DNA of 19,725 nt, taken from the NCBI GenBank assembly GCA_964617015.1, contig CAZTVG010000011.1, positions 1-19,725 on the forward strand. The letters are read 5' to 3'. Made by a program: the position numbers and the translations under genes. Below the pieces are notes generated by a model. That model saw only the letters and a list, made by a program, of their open reading frames with translations. It had not been told where the DNA came from and ran no database searches. Below, piece by piece: positions 1-6,390 of this stretch (positions within the stretch are counted from its first letter, which is position 1; each line of letters begins with the position of its first letter). The stretch comes from ASMP01 sp964617015. GTDB taxonomy: Archaea; Nanobdellota; Nanobdellia; Pacearchaeales; GW2011-AR1.

Positions 1-65
1 ATAATTCCAAACTCCAAAAGCTCTTTTATAGATTTCTTTTGTTTGAGTTTTTCTAAGTCAACCAT
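1..65 (-). CDS. N-terminus of a gene running off the left edge, possibly Cbf5/TruB pseudouridine synthase
   Basis: An ATG at 63-65 on the minus strand opens a frame that stays open to the window edge, giving about 21 residues starting MVDLEKLKQKK and ending ELLEFGI. A Lys-rich start followed by 'ELLEFGI' resembles the segment just before the 'INIDKPSGPTS' motif of archaeal Cbf5/TruB tRNA/rRNA pseudouridine synthases. That resemblance is from memory and rests on few residues. It lies 9 nt downstream of the gamma-glutamylcyclotransferase-like gene, so the two are probably co-transcribed. It is incomplete only because the window cuts it. Confidence 0.4.
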   Translation of the reverse strand, partial: MVDLEKLKQKKSIKELLEFGI

Positions 66-74
66 TTTAATAAA

Positions 75-374
75 TCATGCTTTTAAGTACACCCAAGCTT
101 TCTTTCCACCTCCTAAAACAATTCTTTTTCTTTTATAAGCATTAGTTTCATATTCATCAATTTTTTTTAATTCTTCAGCATTTACAGAGAGAACAAGTCC
201 CTCAAGGGTGAAACTACTACTTGGTATTAATGCAGAGTAATATTCTCCCTCAATTTTAATCGTTGATTTTTTGTAACCCTTTAAACAGTCTTTAATACTT
301 TTAACTGTCCTTCCAATAACTTCTTTTTGAACTTTATTGTCTCTTAGTGTTCCATAAACAAATAAATTTACCAT
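75..374 (-). CDS. Gamma-glutamylcyclotransferase (AIG2-like) family protein
   Basis: About 99 residues starting MVNLFVYGTLRD. The YGTLR motif near the N-terminus and the IDEYE...YKRKRI segment near residues 69-81 are hallmarks of the GGCT/AIG2-like fold, which cleaves gamma-glutamyl amide bonds by cyclisation; the substrate here is unknown. The ATG at 374 is preferred to an upstream in-frame ATG at 440 because family similarity begins at VNLFVYGTL and the upstream stretch lies in the promoter and repeat. A box-A-like TTTTTATATT lies roughly 25-35 nt upstream, inside the 39-bp repeat that begins at 373, so the repeat supplies its promoter. The product is short for the family (about 110-180 aa) but complete. 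Confidence 0.75.
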   Translation of the reverse strand: MVNLFVYGTLRDNKVQKEVIGRTVKSIKDCLKGYKKSTIKIEGEYYSALIPSSSFTLEGLVLSVNAEELKKIDEYETNAYKRKRIVLGGGKKAWVYLKA

Positions 375-411
375 AATTTCTAGTAAATATGTTAATATAA
401 AAAGCTTTAAA
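373..411. repeat. 39-bp direct repeat, left copy (identical to 2692-2730)
   Basis: The 39 bases at 373-411 are identical to 2692-2730, in the same orientation and 2319 bp apart. The repeat contains AATATAAAAAG, usable as box A on the plus strand, its complement usable on the minus strand, and an AAAGCTTT palindrome. The left copy touches the start codon of the minus-strand GGCT-like gene; the right copy lies just before endonuclease III. It looks like a divergent promoter duplicated around an inserted segment, or an att-type core. Confidence 0.9.
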
Positions 412-432
412 CTATTTTCCCCATAATTTTCT

Positions 433-625
433 ATGGACATTTTTCATAAAATATCATTAAATGTAAAGCCAGAAGAAATTTATAAGGCGCTTCCTCGCAT
501 GAATAAACAAGAAAAGATAAATTTTATAAACTTATTGTTTTGATCCAATTTTTGGGAGATTAAAAAACAATCCAAAAATTTTCGATTTAAAAAAGAAAGC
601 TTTATATATTGTTACTACTTTTTAA
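433..625 (+). pseudogene. Small protein with a +1 frameshift at a T4 run (first gene of the mini-element)
   Basis: An ATG at 433 opens a 36-residue frame (MDIFHKISLNVKPEEIYKAL and onward) that stops at TGA 541-543. Skipping one T of the TTTT run at 537-540 continues as DPIFGRLKNNPKIFDLKKKA to a TAA at 623-625, giving about 63 residues. That TAA overlaps the next ATG (TAATG at 623-627), the coupling seen at the later junctions, which supports the merged reading. The family is not recognised; the N-terminus faintly recalls an SRPBCC or small antitoxin start. It could be two short ORFs, a decayed gene, or an intact gene with a homopolymer error. A box A in the left repeat lies about 35 nt before the ATG. 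Confidence 0.45.
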
Positions 626-1379
626 TGAATATGGTTAAAAAAACACCTTTAAAAAAATAACACATGATTTATATGATCTTATTGAAGTAGAAGATGAAAG
701 AACAAAAAATGGAGAGTCTTATTTTTGCGAATTAAAACCATTAAGAAGTTTTAGAGGTAATTATGGAGTGCCAAGATTACTTGGAAATCAAGTGGTTAAA
801 GGTTTTTTTTACACAGAAATAAATGAGCTAAATGTACTTGAAAGCCTACATAATAATTATATTGAAGAAATGAACAAATATATCCCAGTTATAGAAACAA
901 AAACAGTTAGAGAAGGAAATTTGATGTATTTATTACAACCATTTGTCCAAGGTGTTACTTATGAAAAAATGCTTGAATGTGATTTCTCTCTAGAACAAAA
1001 ATCGCAAGCATTTCAGAAGCTTTTGACACAAGCTTTAGAGTTAATTATAAAATCAGATAAAATAATTGGAATAGATGGAAAACCTGAAAATTGGATATGT
1101 GGATGTAACGGATGGAAGTTTATAGATACATTTCCACCCTTTATGATTGATGATAAAAATACTTTTGCTCAAATATTTAATTTAAGGGGATTCGAAAAAG
1201 ATTTTGCAAATAATCCAGATAGAACATATTTTAGAAATCCAACAAAGATAATCAGAAGATTATGGTTGAAGGCTAAAAAATTCGACCCAGAACCTGATTA
1301 TAAAGGACTTGCTTTAGACGTGGTTCAACGAATGGGACTCCCTAGGTCAGTATATAGAAATGTAATGAGGTTAAAATGA
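625..1379 (+). pseudogene. Kinase-fold protein, interrupted by a -1 frameshift at A7 (intact from GTG 768)
   Basis: An uninterrupted frame runs from GTG 768 to TGA 1379 (203 aa). Kinase-like features are VVK (candidate beta-3 lysine), a hinge-like LLQPFVQG, DGKPENW as catalytic loop (Asp and Asn) and KFIDTFPPF where the metal-binding Asp would sit, recalling the protein kinase/aminoglycoside phosphotransferase fold. The glycine-loop-like FRGNYGVP begins before the GTG, so the gene probably starts at ATG 625 (MNMVKKTPLKK). That frame meets TAA at 658-660 right after A7 (651-657); a one-base backward shift there joins both parts. The A AAA AAA heptamer in phase is a classic -1 slippery sequence, but an indel error or real decay is at least as likely. 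An AGAGGT at 753-758 could serve the GTG start. The stop overlaps the next ATG (ATGA). Confidence 0.55.
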
Positions 1380-2269
1380 GAGAGACACCTTATGGAAATC
1401 AGATGAAAGCGAGACAAATGTTTTTAGACGCACATAAACCAATTATTGCGTACATTTATTGTTTGCCTTCCGATGATTTAAAATTTGATAATACTGTGAC
1501 AGAAGTAATGCATGGAAATGTGTATGTTGGCAATGCGGCTATTGATTTTTTGATGACTAAAGAAGGTGTTGATAGAGTTCTTAGTTTTCAAAAAAGATAT
1601 AGAAATAAGCTTCTTTCAGTTCTTGAAAAACCGACTGGAGATTATGTTGCTGATTGGGATACACACATGGATTATGAGGCAATCATAATGGATAAAATGT
1701 TAGACCTTGAAAAATTACCTACGGAAGCATTAATGCAACCATCAGCAAGATCATTCTACATTCAACAAAGAATGTTTAAATTAATGCATCAAGGATATCA
1801 ACAAATAAAATTTGAACCCCATCATGAAAGAGCACAATGGTTTGGGCAATTCAATGATGCTTGGTTTTTCAAATCATGTGCGACAAAGTATAGACTTATT
1901 GATATTTTAAAGCAATATACACCTGAATGGGAAGTTAAGTTTGCAAAACAAAATAAAGTTGAATATCCATCACTTTGTGATACGTTTGAATCAATGAGAG
2001 ATCTTCATAGAACAATTCTTTCAGATTCCATAAGAGCTAAATCAACACTGGTAAAATTTATAAATGAGAACACCCCTTTATCAGATTATATGAGGTTTGT
2101 ATCTGCATCAATTGAGTATAATGAAGAATTAAGATTTATGAGAAGTAGATCAGTGGTTTCAATGATTCATGGTGCCAGACAGGATGGTATAGAACCATAT
2201 CAGGTTTTTCTTGATGTGCTTACAGATAGAAAAAATAGATTGCAAAAAAAATATGGAGAACTAAAATGA
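1376..2269 (+). CDS. Conserved-looking hypothetical protein, 297 aa
   Basis: I do not recognise the family. The protein is soluble and rich in aromatic and charged residues, with no signal peptide or membrane segment. Features that can be seen are a His-rich stretch FEPHHERAQWFGQF in the middle, a helical charged C-terminal third and the ending RLQKKYGELK. It starts on the ATGA overlapping the kinase-like gene and ends on an ATGA overlapping the HD gene, so the three are translationally coupled and probably act together. It may be a partner or substrate of the kinase-like protein; this is inference only. The frame is open throughout, unlike the two upstream genes. Confidence 0.75.
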   Translation: MRETPYGNQMKARQMFLDAHKPIIAYIYCLPSDDLKFDNTVTEVMHGNVYVGNAAIDFLMTKEGVDRVLSFQKRYRNKLLSVLEKPTGDYVADWDTHMDYEAIIMDKMLDLEKLPTEALMQPSARSFYIQQRMFKLMHQGYQQIKFEPHHERAQWFGQFNDAWFFKSCATKYRLIDILKQYTPEWEVKFAKQNKVEYPSLCDTFESMRDLHRTILSDSIRAKSTLVKFINENTPLSDYMRFVSASIEYNEELRFMRSRSVVSMIHGARQDGIEPYQVFLDVLTDRKNRLQKKYGELK

Positions 2270-2670
2270 AAAGAAATGAAAGTTATGAATTTTTCATGAA
2301 AAAAATGGGAGATGAGAAGCATATTATCCATTGCGGATCAGTGATTAATTGTTGTTTAGGAATGATTGAAGATACAGATTTAAACAAACATATTTTCATT
2401 GTAGCTGGATGGATTCATGATTTAGGTAAACTTATTGATAAACCGAATCATCATATTGAAAGTATAAAGTTTTTAGATGAATTTTTAGACTTATATCCTA
2501 AATATAAAAATATAAGAGAAGAAGTTAAGGATTGTATATTAAATCATAGAACAAACGGAGAACCTAAAACAATATACGGATTAATTTTTAAGTGTGCAGA
2601 TAAAGTGGCATTACATAACAATAAATGGTTAGAATATAAAAAAAACAAAAAATCATCTGAAGAATCTTGA
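2266..2670 (+). CDS. HD-domain phosphohydrolase, small stand-alone form
   Basis: A 134-residue protein made almost entirely of an HD domain. Candidate metal ligands are His22, the His51-Asp52 doublet in GWIHDLGK, and Asp112 in KCADKVALH, in the H...HD...D order of the superfamily. HD proteins hydrolyse phosphoester bonds in nucleotides or cyclic nucleotides; the substrate here cannot be told. The ATG overlaps the stop of the preceding 297-aa gene (ATGA), and the stop codon sits inside a hairpin at 2660-2675. A nucleotide or phosphoryl hydrolase paired with a kinase-like protein suggests antagonistic chemistry, as in signalling, toxin or defence modules, but nothing proves it. Confidence 0.8.
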   Translation: MKRNESYEFFMKKMGDEKHIIHCGSVINCCLGMIEDTDLNKHIFIVAGWIHDLGKLIDKPNHHIESIKFLDEFLDLYPKYKNIREEVKDCILNHRTNGEPKTIYGLIFKCADKVALHNNKWLEYKKNKKSSEES

Positions 2671-2679
2671 TTCTTTTTT
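2660..2679 (+). terminator. Hairpin plus T-run terminator at the end of the mini-element operon
   Basis: AAGAATC (2660-2666) pairs with GATTCTT (2669-2675); in RNA the likely form is a 6-bp stem closed by a CUUG tetraloop, followed directly by four U. It contains the HD gene stop codon. Archaeal termination mainly needs the U-run, so the hairpin may be incidental. Confidence 0.5.
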
Positions 2680-2691
2680 AGATTATTTATT

Positions 2692-2730
2692 ATAATTTCT
2701 AGTAAATATGTTAATATAAAAAGCTTTAAA
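2692..2730. repeat. 39-bp direct repeat, right copy (promoter of endonuclease III)
   Basis: Identical to 373-411. Here AATATAAAAAG at about 2712-2722 lies roughly 30-40 nt before the endonuclease III ATG at 2753, a suitable place for an archaeal box A. The element genes end 21 nt upstream. Confidence 0.9.
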
Positions 2731-2752
2731 ATTGTCTTTTCAATGTAGTATA

Positions 2753-3358
2753 ATGCAAAAAGAACTGAAACAGCTTAAAGAATTAAGGAAACAGGGTAAA
2801 GGCATGAGGTTAGCTGCAGAATCCTGGAAAAGTGATTACCAGATTCTGATTTCCATAATTCTCTCTGCAAGAACAAGAGATGAGAAAACAATTCCTGTTG
2901 CTGGGGAATTGTTTAAGAGATATTATACAGCAGAAAGACTTTCAAAGGCAAGGTTATCAGATGTTCAAAGAATAATAAGGCCAATAAATTTCTACAGAAA
3001 TAAGTCAAAAAATATAATCAATTGTGTCAAGATTCTTGTCAGAACTTATGGCGGGAAAGTTCCGCATGACTTTGAAAAACTTGTTTTGTTGCCCGGAGTT
3101 GGGAGGAAAACAGCAAATGTTTTCCTTTCTGGAGTCGGTTACAGTGAAATAGGAATTGATACTCATGTTGCATATATATCAAGAAAAATTGGCTGGACAT
3201 CACACCAGACACAGGAGAAAATTGAACATGACTTAAAAAATCTCTTTCCTGAAAAATACTGGGGAAATGTAAATTCTACATTGGTTAGGTTTGGAAAGAC
3301 ATTTACTAGCAGAAAGAAAAAAGATGAAATCTTGGAGAGAATTAAGAAGATTAAATAA
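2753..3358 (+). CDS. nth: Endonuclease III-like DNA glycosylase/AP lyase without Fe-S cluster motif
   Basis: A 201-residue HhH-GPD protein that removes oxidised pyrimidines and nicks AP sites in base excision repair. The helix-hairpin-helix is LPGVGRKTA (113-121) with catalytic Lys119, and GIDTHVA carries catalytic Asp136. Bacterial Nth ends with a C-x6-C-x2-C-x5-C [4Fe-4S] motif; this protein ends FTSRKKKDEILERIKKIK and its only cysteine is Cys91, so the cluster is absent. ATG 2753 is preferred over TTG 2732, which would abut the repeat and leave no room after the box A. It precedes Ogg2, a second repair glycosylase, on the same strand. Confidence 0.9.
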   Translation: MQKELKQLKELRKQGKGMRLAAESWKSDYQILISIILSARTRDEKTIPVAGELFKRYYTAERLSKARLSDVQRIIRPINFYRNKSKNIINCVKILVRTYGGKVPHDFEKLVLLPGVGRKTANVFLSGVGYSEIGIDTHVAYISRKIGWTSHQTQEKIEHDLKNLFPEKYWGNVNSTLVRFGKTFTSRKKKDEILERIKKIK

Positions 3359-3450
3359 TATTAAATGATAACTGATAAAAATATTGATGATGCGATTTAT
3401 TAAATTAACAGTACTGGAGAAGCGTTTGAACTTAACATTAATAATATAAA

Positions 3451-4095
3451 ATGGACTATAATGAAAAAATACAACCCTTGGTAAAACTTGTTGAACAACT
3501 CAAAATTTCAGAAATTAAGAGTGTAATAGACTCCAGAATGATGGAATTTGAAGAGCTTGGCAAAAAGCAAAGCGACGAGATTTTCAAAGAGCTTTGCTTT
3601 TGTTTTCTTACAGCAAATTTCAGTGCAGTCGGCGGAATTAAAATTCAAAAAGAAATTGGTAATGGATTTTTCCATCTTTCAGAGGATGAATTAGCAGGAA
3701 AATTAAGTTCGTCAGGTCACAGATTTCCGAATGCAAGAGCAGGCTTTATCGTGGAAGCAAGAAAATACAAAGATAATATAAAGAATATTTTAAATTCGTT
3801 TTCCAACGGGCGTGAAGCAAGGCCATGGCTGGTAAATAATGTAAAGGGCCTGGGTATGAAAGAGGCAAGTCATTTCCTGAGAAACATAGGCTATAAGGAT
3901 ATTGCAATAATTGATTTTCATATTGTTGATTTGCTTGCAAGAGAAGGATTAATTGAAAAACCAAAAACTCTTTCTGTGAAAAAATACCTTGAAACTGAAA
4001 ATTTGCTTGAAAAGATTTCAAAGAAAACGGGTTTGAACCTAGGTGAACTTGACCTGTATTTGTGGTACAAGGAAACAGGAAAAGTTTTGAAGTAG
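3451..4095 (+). CDS. ogg: Archaeal Ogg2-type 8-oxoguanine DNA glycosylase/lyase
   Basis: A 214-residue protein matching the Ogg2 branch of the HhH-GPD superfamily, which excises 8-oxoguanine and cleaves AP sites. The hairpin VKGLGMKEASHFLRNIG (131-147) holds catalytic Lys137, and IIDFHI holds Asp155. The C-terminus LWYKETGKVLK ends in the lysine that in archaeal Ogg2 recognises 8-oxoG. The length is normal for the family. The 92-nt gap after endonuclease III leaves room for a separate promoter. It converges with the exonuclease gene at 4115. Confidence 0.9.
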   Translation: MDYNEKIQPLVKLVEQLKISEIKSVIDSRMMEFEELGKKQSDEIFKELCFCFLTANFSAVGGIKIQKEIGNGFFHLSEDELAGKLSSSGHRFPNARAGFIVEARKYKDNIKNILNSFSNGREARPWLVNNVKGLGMKEASHFLRNIGYKDIAIIDFHIVDLLAREGLIEKPKTLSVKKYLETENLLEKISKKTGLNLGELDLYLWYKETGKVLK

Positions 4096-4114
4096 TTTTT
4101 AATGTTTTATTTAA

Positions 4115-4885
4115 TTATTTTTTAGGAAATTTACCTAATAAAGCATCTATCACAATTTGTTTCACATCAAGTAGGAAATCTGCATCTTTCATCCATTTAA
4201 GGTAATCTGTATTATTTATATATATTTCTTCTATTGTTTTCCCTTGGTGTGTACCAAAATTAAATGTGGCCTTTTCATTTTTCCACATAAATTTTCCCAA
4301 TGAATCTATCCAATTAGGATCTTTTGGATTATAAAATTCTATTAACTCTGAAATGTCTTTTGGTAAATCAGTATGTTTTTCTAATTGTGCATCTAAAATT
4401 TCTAAACATGCTTTTGCATCAGAACGTGAGCTATGAACTTTTTCCAATTCTTTATTACAATATTTTATATATGCTGAAGACAAGTTTCTAGGCTCTAATT
4501 TATGGTATAGATATTGAAGATCAAGAATTTTTTCATTCCAAGGAAATTTCATCCCGCATCTATTTAATTCATTTTGGAGTATTGGAAAATCAAATCTTGT
4601 AATATTAAATCCTGCTAAATTGCAATCATTAATAAATTCTACTATTTTTTGGGCATGAAATTTAAAATCTTTTTTATCTAACACATCAGAATCCTTTATC
4701 CCATGTATTTCCGTTGCTTCTAATGGTATTGAAATTCCTGGATTTATAAGTTCATTTATAGTTTCTTCAGTACCATCAGGTTTGATTTTTATTAAGGCAA
4801 TATCAATAATTCTATCAGATTTCACATCTAGGCCAGTAGTTTCTATGTCTATGAATACTATTGGTTTTGTTAGATTAAGATTCAT
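4115..4885 (-). CDS. DnaQ-family 3'-5' exonuclease with ExoX-like C-terminal domain
   Basis: A 256-residue DEDDh-type exonuclease. ExoI is VFIDIETTGL (Asp13, Glu15), ExoII is AGFNITRFDFPIL (Asp99) and ExoIII is HSSRSDAKA (His151, Asp156). About residues 205-250, FNFGTHQGKTIEEI followed by YLKWMKDADFLLD, resemble the small C-terminal module of exodeoxyribonuclease X-like proteins. It probably degrades ssDNA ends in repair or proofreads in trans. The gene starts 21 nt after the eL31 stop on the same strand, so it may be read as the tail of the ribosomal operon, in the place where many archaea have eIF6. Confidence 0.9.
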   Translation of the reverse strand: MNLNLTKPIVFIDIETTGLDVKSDRIIDIALIKIKPDGTEETINELINPGISIPLEATEIHGIKDSDVLDKKDFKFHAQKIVEFINDCNLAGFNITRFDFPILQNELNRCGMKFPWNEKILDLQYLYHKLEPRNLSSAYIKYCNKELEKVHSSRSDAKACLEILDAQLEKHTDLPKDISELIEFYNPKDPNWIDSLGKFMWKNEKATFNFGTHQGKTIEEIYINNTDYLKWMKDADFLLDVKQIVIDALLGKFPKK

Positions 4886-4906
4886 CTTGTTTCCATTTTT
4901 CTTTAA

Positions 4907-5464
4907 TCACTTAGCAAGAGCTTTTCTTTGCAGATGTTTAGGCTGCTTAGTCTTTTCTTTTGCCATGTGTTTTGTTCTTTTTGCAGCCTCTTTTTCTAAT
5001 TTCTTCATCGCCTCTTCACCTGCCATTGCTTTCTCCCTTTCTTCTTTCTTTTCTTCCTCTGTCTTTTCAGGAGCTTTTATTTCCTTTAACTTTTCTTTTT
5101 TCCCGCTTACAAATTCTTCAGCTTTTATCTCTCTTTTTTCCAGCCTTGCTTTCTTGAACTTGAGTTTTTCTGGCATCTCAGAAAGTTCTGCTTTCACTAT
5201 ATCCCCTTCCTTTACCGCTTTTACCCTGACTCTTGCCGGCGGCTTTCTTATTCCCTTAAACCAAATAAACTCATTAAGATACCTGTCAATTTTAATTTTA
5301 TTGAGGTCTCTCTCACGAAGTTTCATATGCCTTGCTAAAAATTCTTTTATCGTTTTTATTGCTTTATTCGCTCTCTTGTATCTTGGGACACGGTTCCAGC
5401 TCTTTCTGAGGGGAATTACATACTCTTTTCCGGAATCGCTTTTTATTTCTGTTTTTTCAGCCAT
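4907..5464 (-). CDS. rpl31e: Ribosomal protein eL31 with long charged C-terminal extension
   Basis: Residues 1 to about 90 match eL31, a large-subunit protein near the exit tunnel: EYVIPLRKSWNRVPRYKRAN, then AIKTIKEFLARHMK and IWFKGIRKPPARVRVKAVK. The normal family length is about 85-110, but this copy is 185 aa. From about residue 95 it continues as a Lys/Glu/Ala-rich helical tail (APEKTEEEKKEEREKAMAGE) ending in a basic patch (HLQRKALAK). The tail is low complexity and probably extends from the ribosome surface. It is the last ribosomal gene of the minus-strand cluster. Confidence 0.93.
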   Translation of the reverse strand: MAEKTEIKSDSGKEYVIPLRKSWNRVPRYKRANKAIKTIKEFLARHMKLRERDLNKIKIDRYLNEFIWFKGIRKPPARVRVKAVKEGDIVKAELSEMPEKLKFKKARLEKREIKAEEFVSGKKEKLKEIKAPEKTEEEKKEEREKAMAGEEAMKKLEKEAAKRTKHMAKEKTKQPKHLQRKALAK

Positions 5465-5507
5465 TTTGTTTTAGTTTTGGTTATTAATATTATTATAATT
5501 GTTAAAA

Positions 5508-5609
5508 TTAAAATCCCTTATTTAATCTATAATATGTTAAAACACCATTTATGATAAGCCCTACTAAGACTAATATTCCTCCAATAATCAATGATTTATT
5601 TTTATCCAT
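5508..5609 (-). CDS. 33-residue single-pass membrane peptide between eL39 and eL31
   Basis: ATG at 5607-5609 opens 33 codons: MDKNKSLIIGGILVLVGLII, then NGVLTYYRLNKGF. It has a short charged N-terminus, one hydrophobic helix of about 18-20 residues and a basic tail, as in small single-pass proteins. The start lies one base after the eL39 stop (TAA-G-ATG), so translation is probably coupled to the ribosomal gene. The gap to eL31 is otherwise empty. No family is recognised and it is too small for confident homology; a fortuitous ORF remains possible, though the hydrophobic design and tight spacing argue against it. Confidence 0.6.
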   Translation of the reverse strand: MDKNKSLIIGGILVLVGLIINGVLTYYRLNKGF

Positions 5610-5610
5610 C

Positions 5611-5814
5611 TTAACCGAAATGTGATTTTCTTTGTTTTCTTGGTTTAATGTGCAGCTTTGTTCTTCGCCATGATCTTTTGTATTTGGTCATTACAGAAGG
5701 ATGTATTTTTTTTCCGCGCCCGTACTTTTTTAGAACAACCCACACAGGAGCCCATTTTGTCTGTCTTCCTTTCTTTGCAAGTTTTGTTTTCTTATTCTGA
5801 TTTTTTATGCCCAT
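5611..5814 (-). CDS. rpl39e: Ribosomal protein eL39
   Basis: A 67-residue, extremely basic protein. KKTKLAKKGRQTKWAPVWVVLKK and the tail YKRSWRRTKLHI match eL39 of the polypeptide exit tunnel (usual length about 51). The extra residues are an N-terminal MGIKNQN and a basic C-terminal tail ending RKQRKSHFG. In many archaea eL39 and eL31 are adjacent after eS19, as here, although the PDCD5-like gene often found between eS19 and eL39 is absent. A box-A-like TTTATATTAACG lies about 40-50 nt upstream. Confidence 0.92.
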   Translation of the reverse strand: MGIKNQNKKTKLAKKGRQTKWAPVWVVLKKYGRGKKIHPSVMTKYKRSWRRTKLHIKPRKQRKSHFG

Positions 5815-5818
5815 TTGA

Positions 5819-5953
5819 TTAACAAATTGCCTGCCCCACAGGATTTATTTTATCGTTAATATAAATATTATTGGAGTTAAATTTACACAAACTTATTTTC
5901 ATCTTGATTAATAATTTATTTTTTCCCCTTATATCTAAACTAATTACACCCAT
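5819..5953 (-). CDS. Possible 44-residue ORF between eS19 and eL39
   Basis: ATG at 5951-5953 opens 44 codons beginning MGVISLDIRGKNKLL and ending NPVGQAIC, starting 5 nt after the eS19 stop and stopping 4 nt before eL39. The composition is not obviously protein-like and the stretch also contains the presumed eL39 promoter. It may be non-coding. Confidence 0.25.
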   Translation of the reverse strand: MGVISLDIRGKNKLLIKMKISLCKFNSNNIYINDKINPVGQAIC

Positions 5954-5958
5954 CTTAA

Positions 5959-6390
5959 TCATTTTACAGACTCCAGGAATTTTTTTCCTTTCTGTGTGAG
6001 CTGTCTTCCAGGCTTATTTCTTCTGACGCCTTTAACTCCTTTTGTAATTTCTGTTAAACCGGCTTTATCAGACTGTTGCAGAATTATTCTGATTATTTTT
6101 CCGCCGGCTTTTTTGAACCTTTCCGGTTTGTGACCTCTCCTCTTCCTGCTTCCGTATTTTATTCTAAGCCTGTTAACACCAACAATTTTTCTTCTGTAAA
6201 TTTGTCTCAAAATGCCAGCAGCTCTTTTATGCCAGAAATCAAGGTCATCTATTGGTCTTGCCTTTGCAGAACCTGACTTTACATACTTAATCCATTCAGG
6301 CTGTTTAAATTCGGGAATTTTTTTCAGGGCTTCTGCTAATTTTAAATTATATTCATGGGCGTTAAGTTCATAAACAGGATTTTTTTCCAT
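5959..6390 (-). CDS. rps19e: Ribosomal protein eS19
   Basis: A 143-residue small-subunit protein matching archaeal/eukaryotic S19e. EWIKYVKSGSAKARPIDDLD and FWHKRAAGILRQIYRRKIVGV form the conserved core; the C-terminal winged-helix part runs through KPGRQLTQKGKKFLESV. Length is typical. It follows YhbY-like and NFACT-R genes, the usual archaeal order YhbY-eS19-eL39-eL31. It appears to have its own promoter and a structured leader just upstream (6391-6466). Confidence 0.95.
   Translation of the reverse strand: MEKNPVYELNAHEYNLKLAEALKKIPEFKQPEWIKYVKSGSAKARPIDDLDFWHKRAAGILRQIYRRKIVGVNRLRIKYGSRKRRGHKPERFKKAGGKIIRIILQQSDKAGLTEITKGVKGVRRNKPGRQLTQKGKKFLESVK

Larger units (their letters stand above)
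373..2730. mobile_element. Putative 2.3-kb mini-element bounded by 39-bp direct repeats
   Basis: The segment between two perfect 39-bp repeats carries four plus-strand genes that overlap by 1 to 4 bases (433-2670) and end at a hairpin/T-run. None is a housekeeping gene, while both flanks (GGCT-like and endonuclease III) look chromosomal and would be divergent neighbours if the segment and one repeat copy were removed. This fits site-specific or repeat-mediated insertion. No integrase or transposase is encoded, so mobility would need help in trans. A non-mobile duplication of the promoter is the alternative. Confidence 0.55.

Noticed and set aside
375..440. Upstream ATG extending the GGCT-like protein by 22 residues
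   Set aside because: The extension overlaps the 39-bp repeat and its box A; family similarity begins at the ATG at 374.
373..2730. Insertion sequence with transposase
   Set aside because: No transposase or integrase is encoded and the ends are direct rather than inverted repeats.
2732..2752. TTG start of endonuclease III
   Set aside because: It would lie right against the promoter repeat; the ATG at 2753 fits the box-A distance and family start.
3359..3450. Short ORFs (12-19 codons) between endonuclease III and Ogg2
   Set aside because: Too short, no ribosome site and no composition bias.
4782..5474. 230-aa hydrophobic plus-strand frame opposite eL31
   Set aside because: It is the antisense of the Lys/Glu-rich eL31 tail, giving Phe/Ser/Leu-rich noise.
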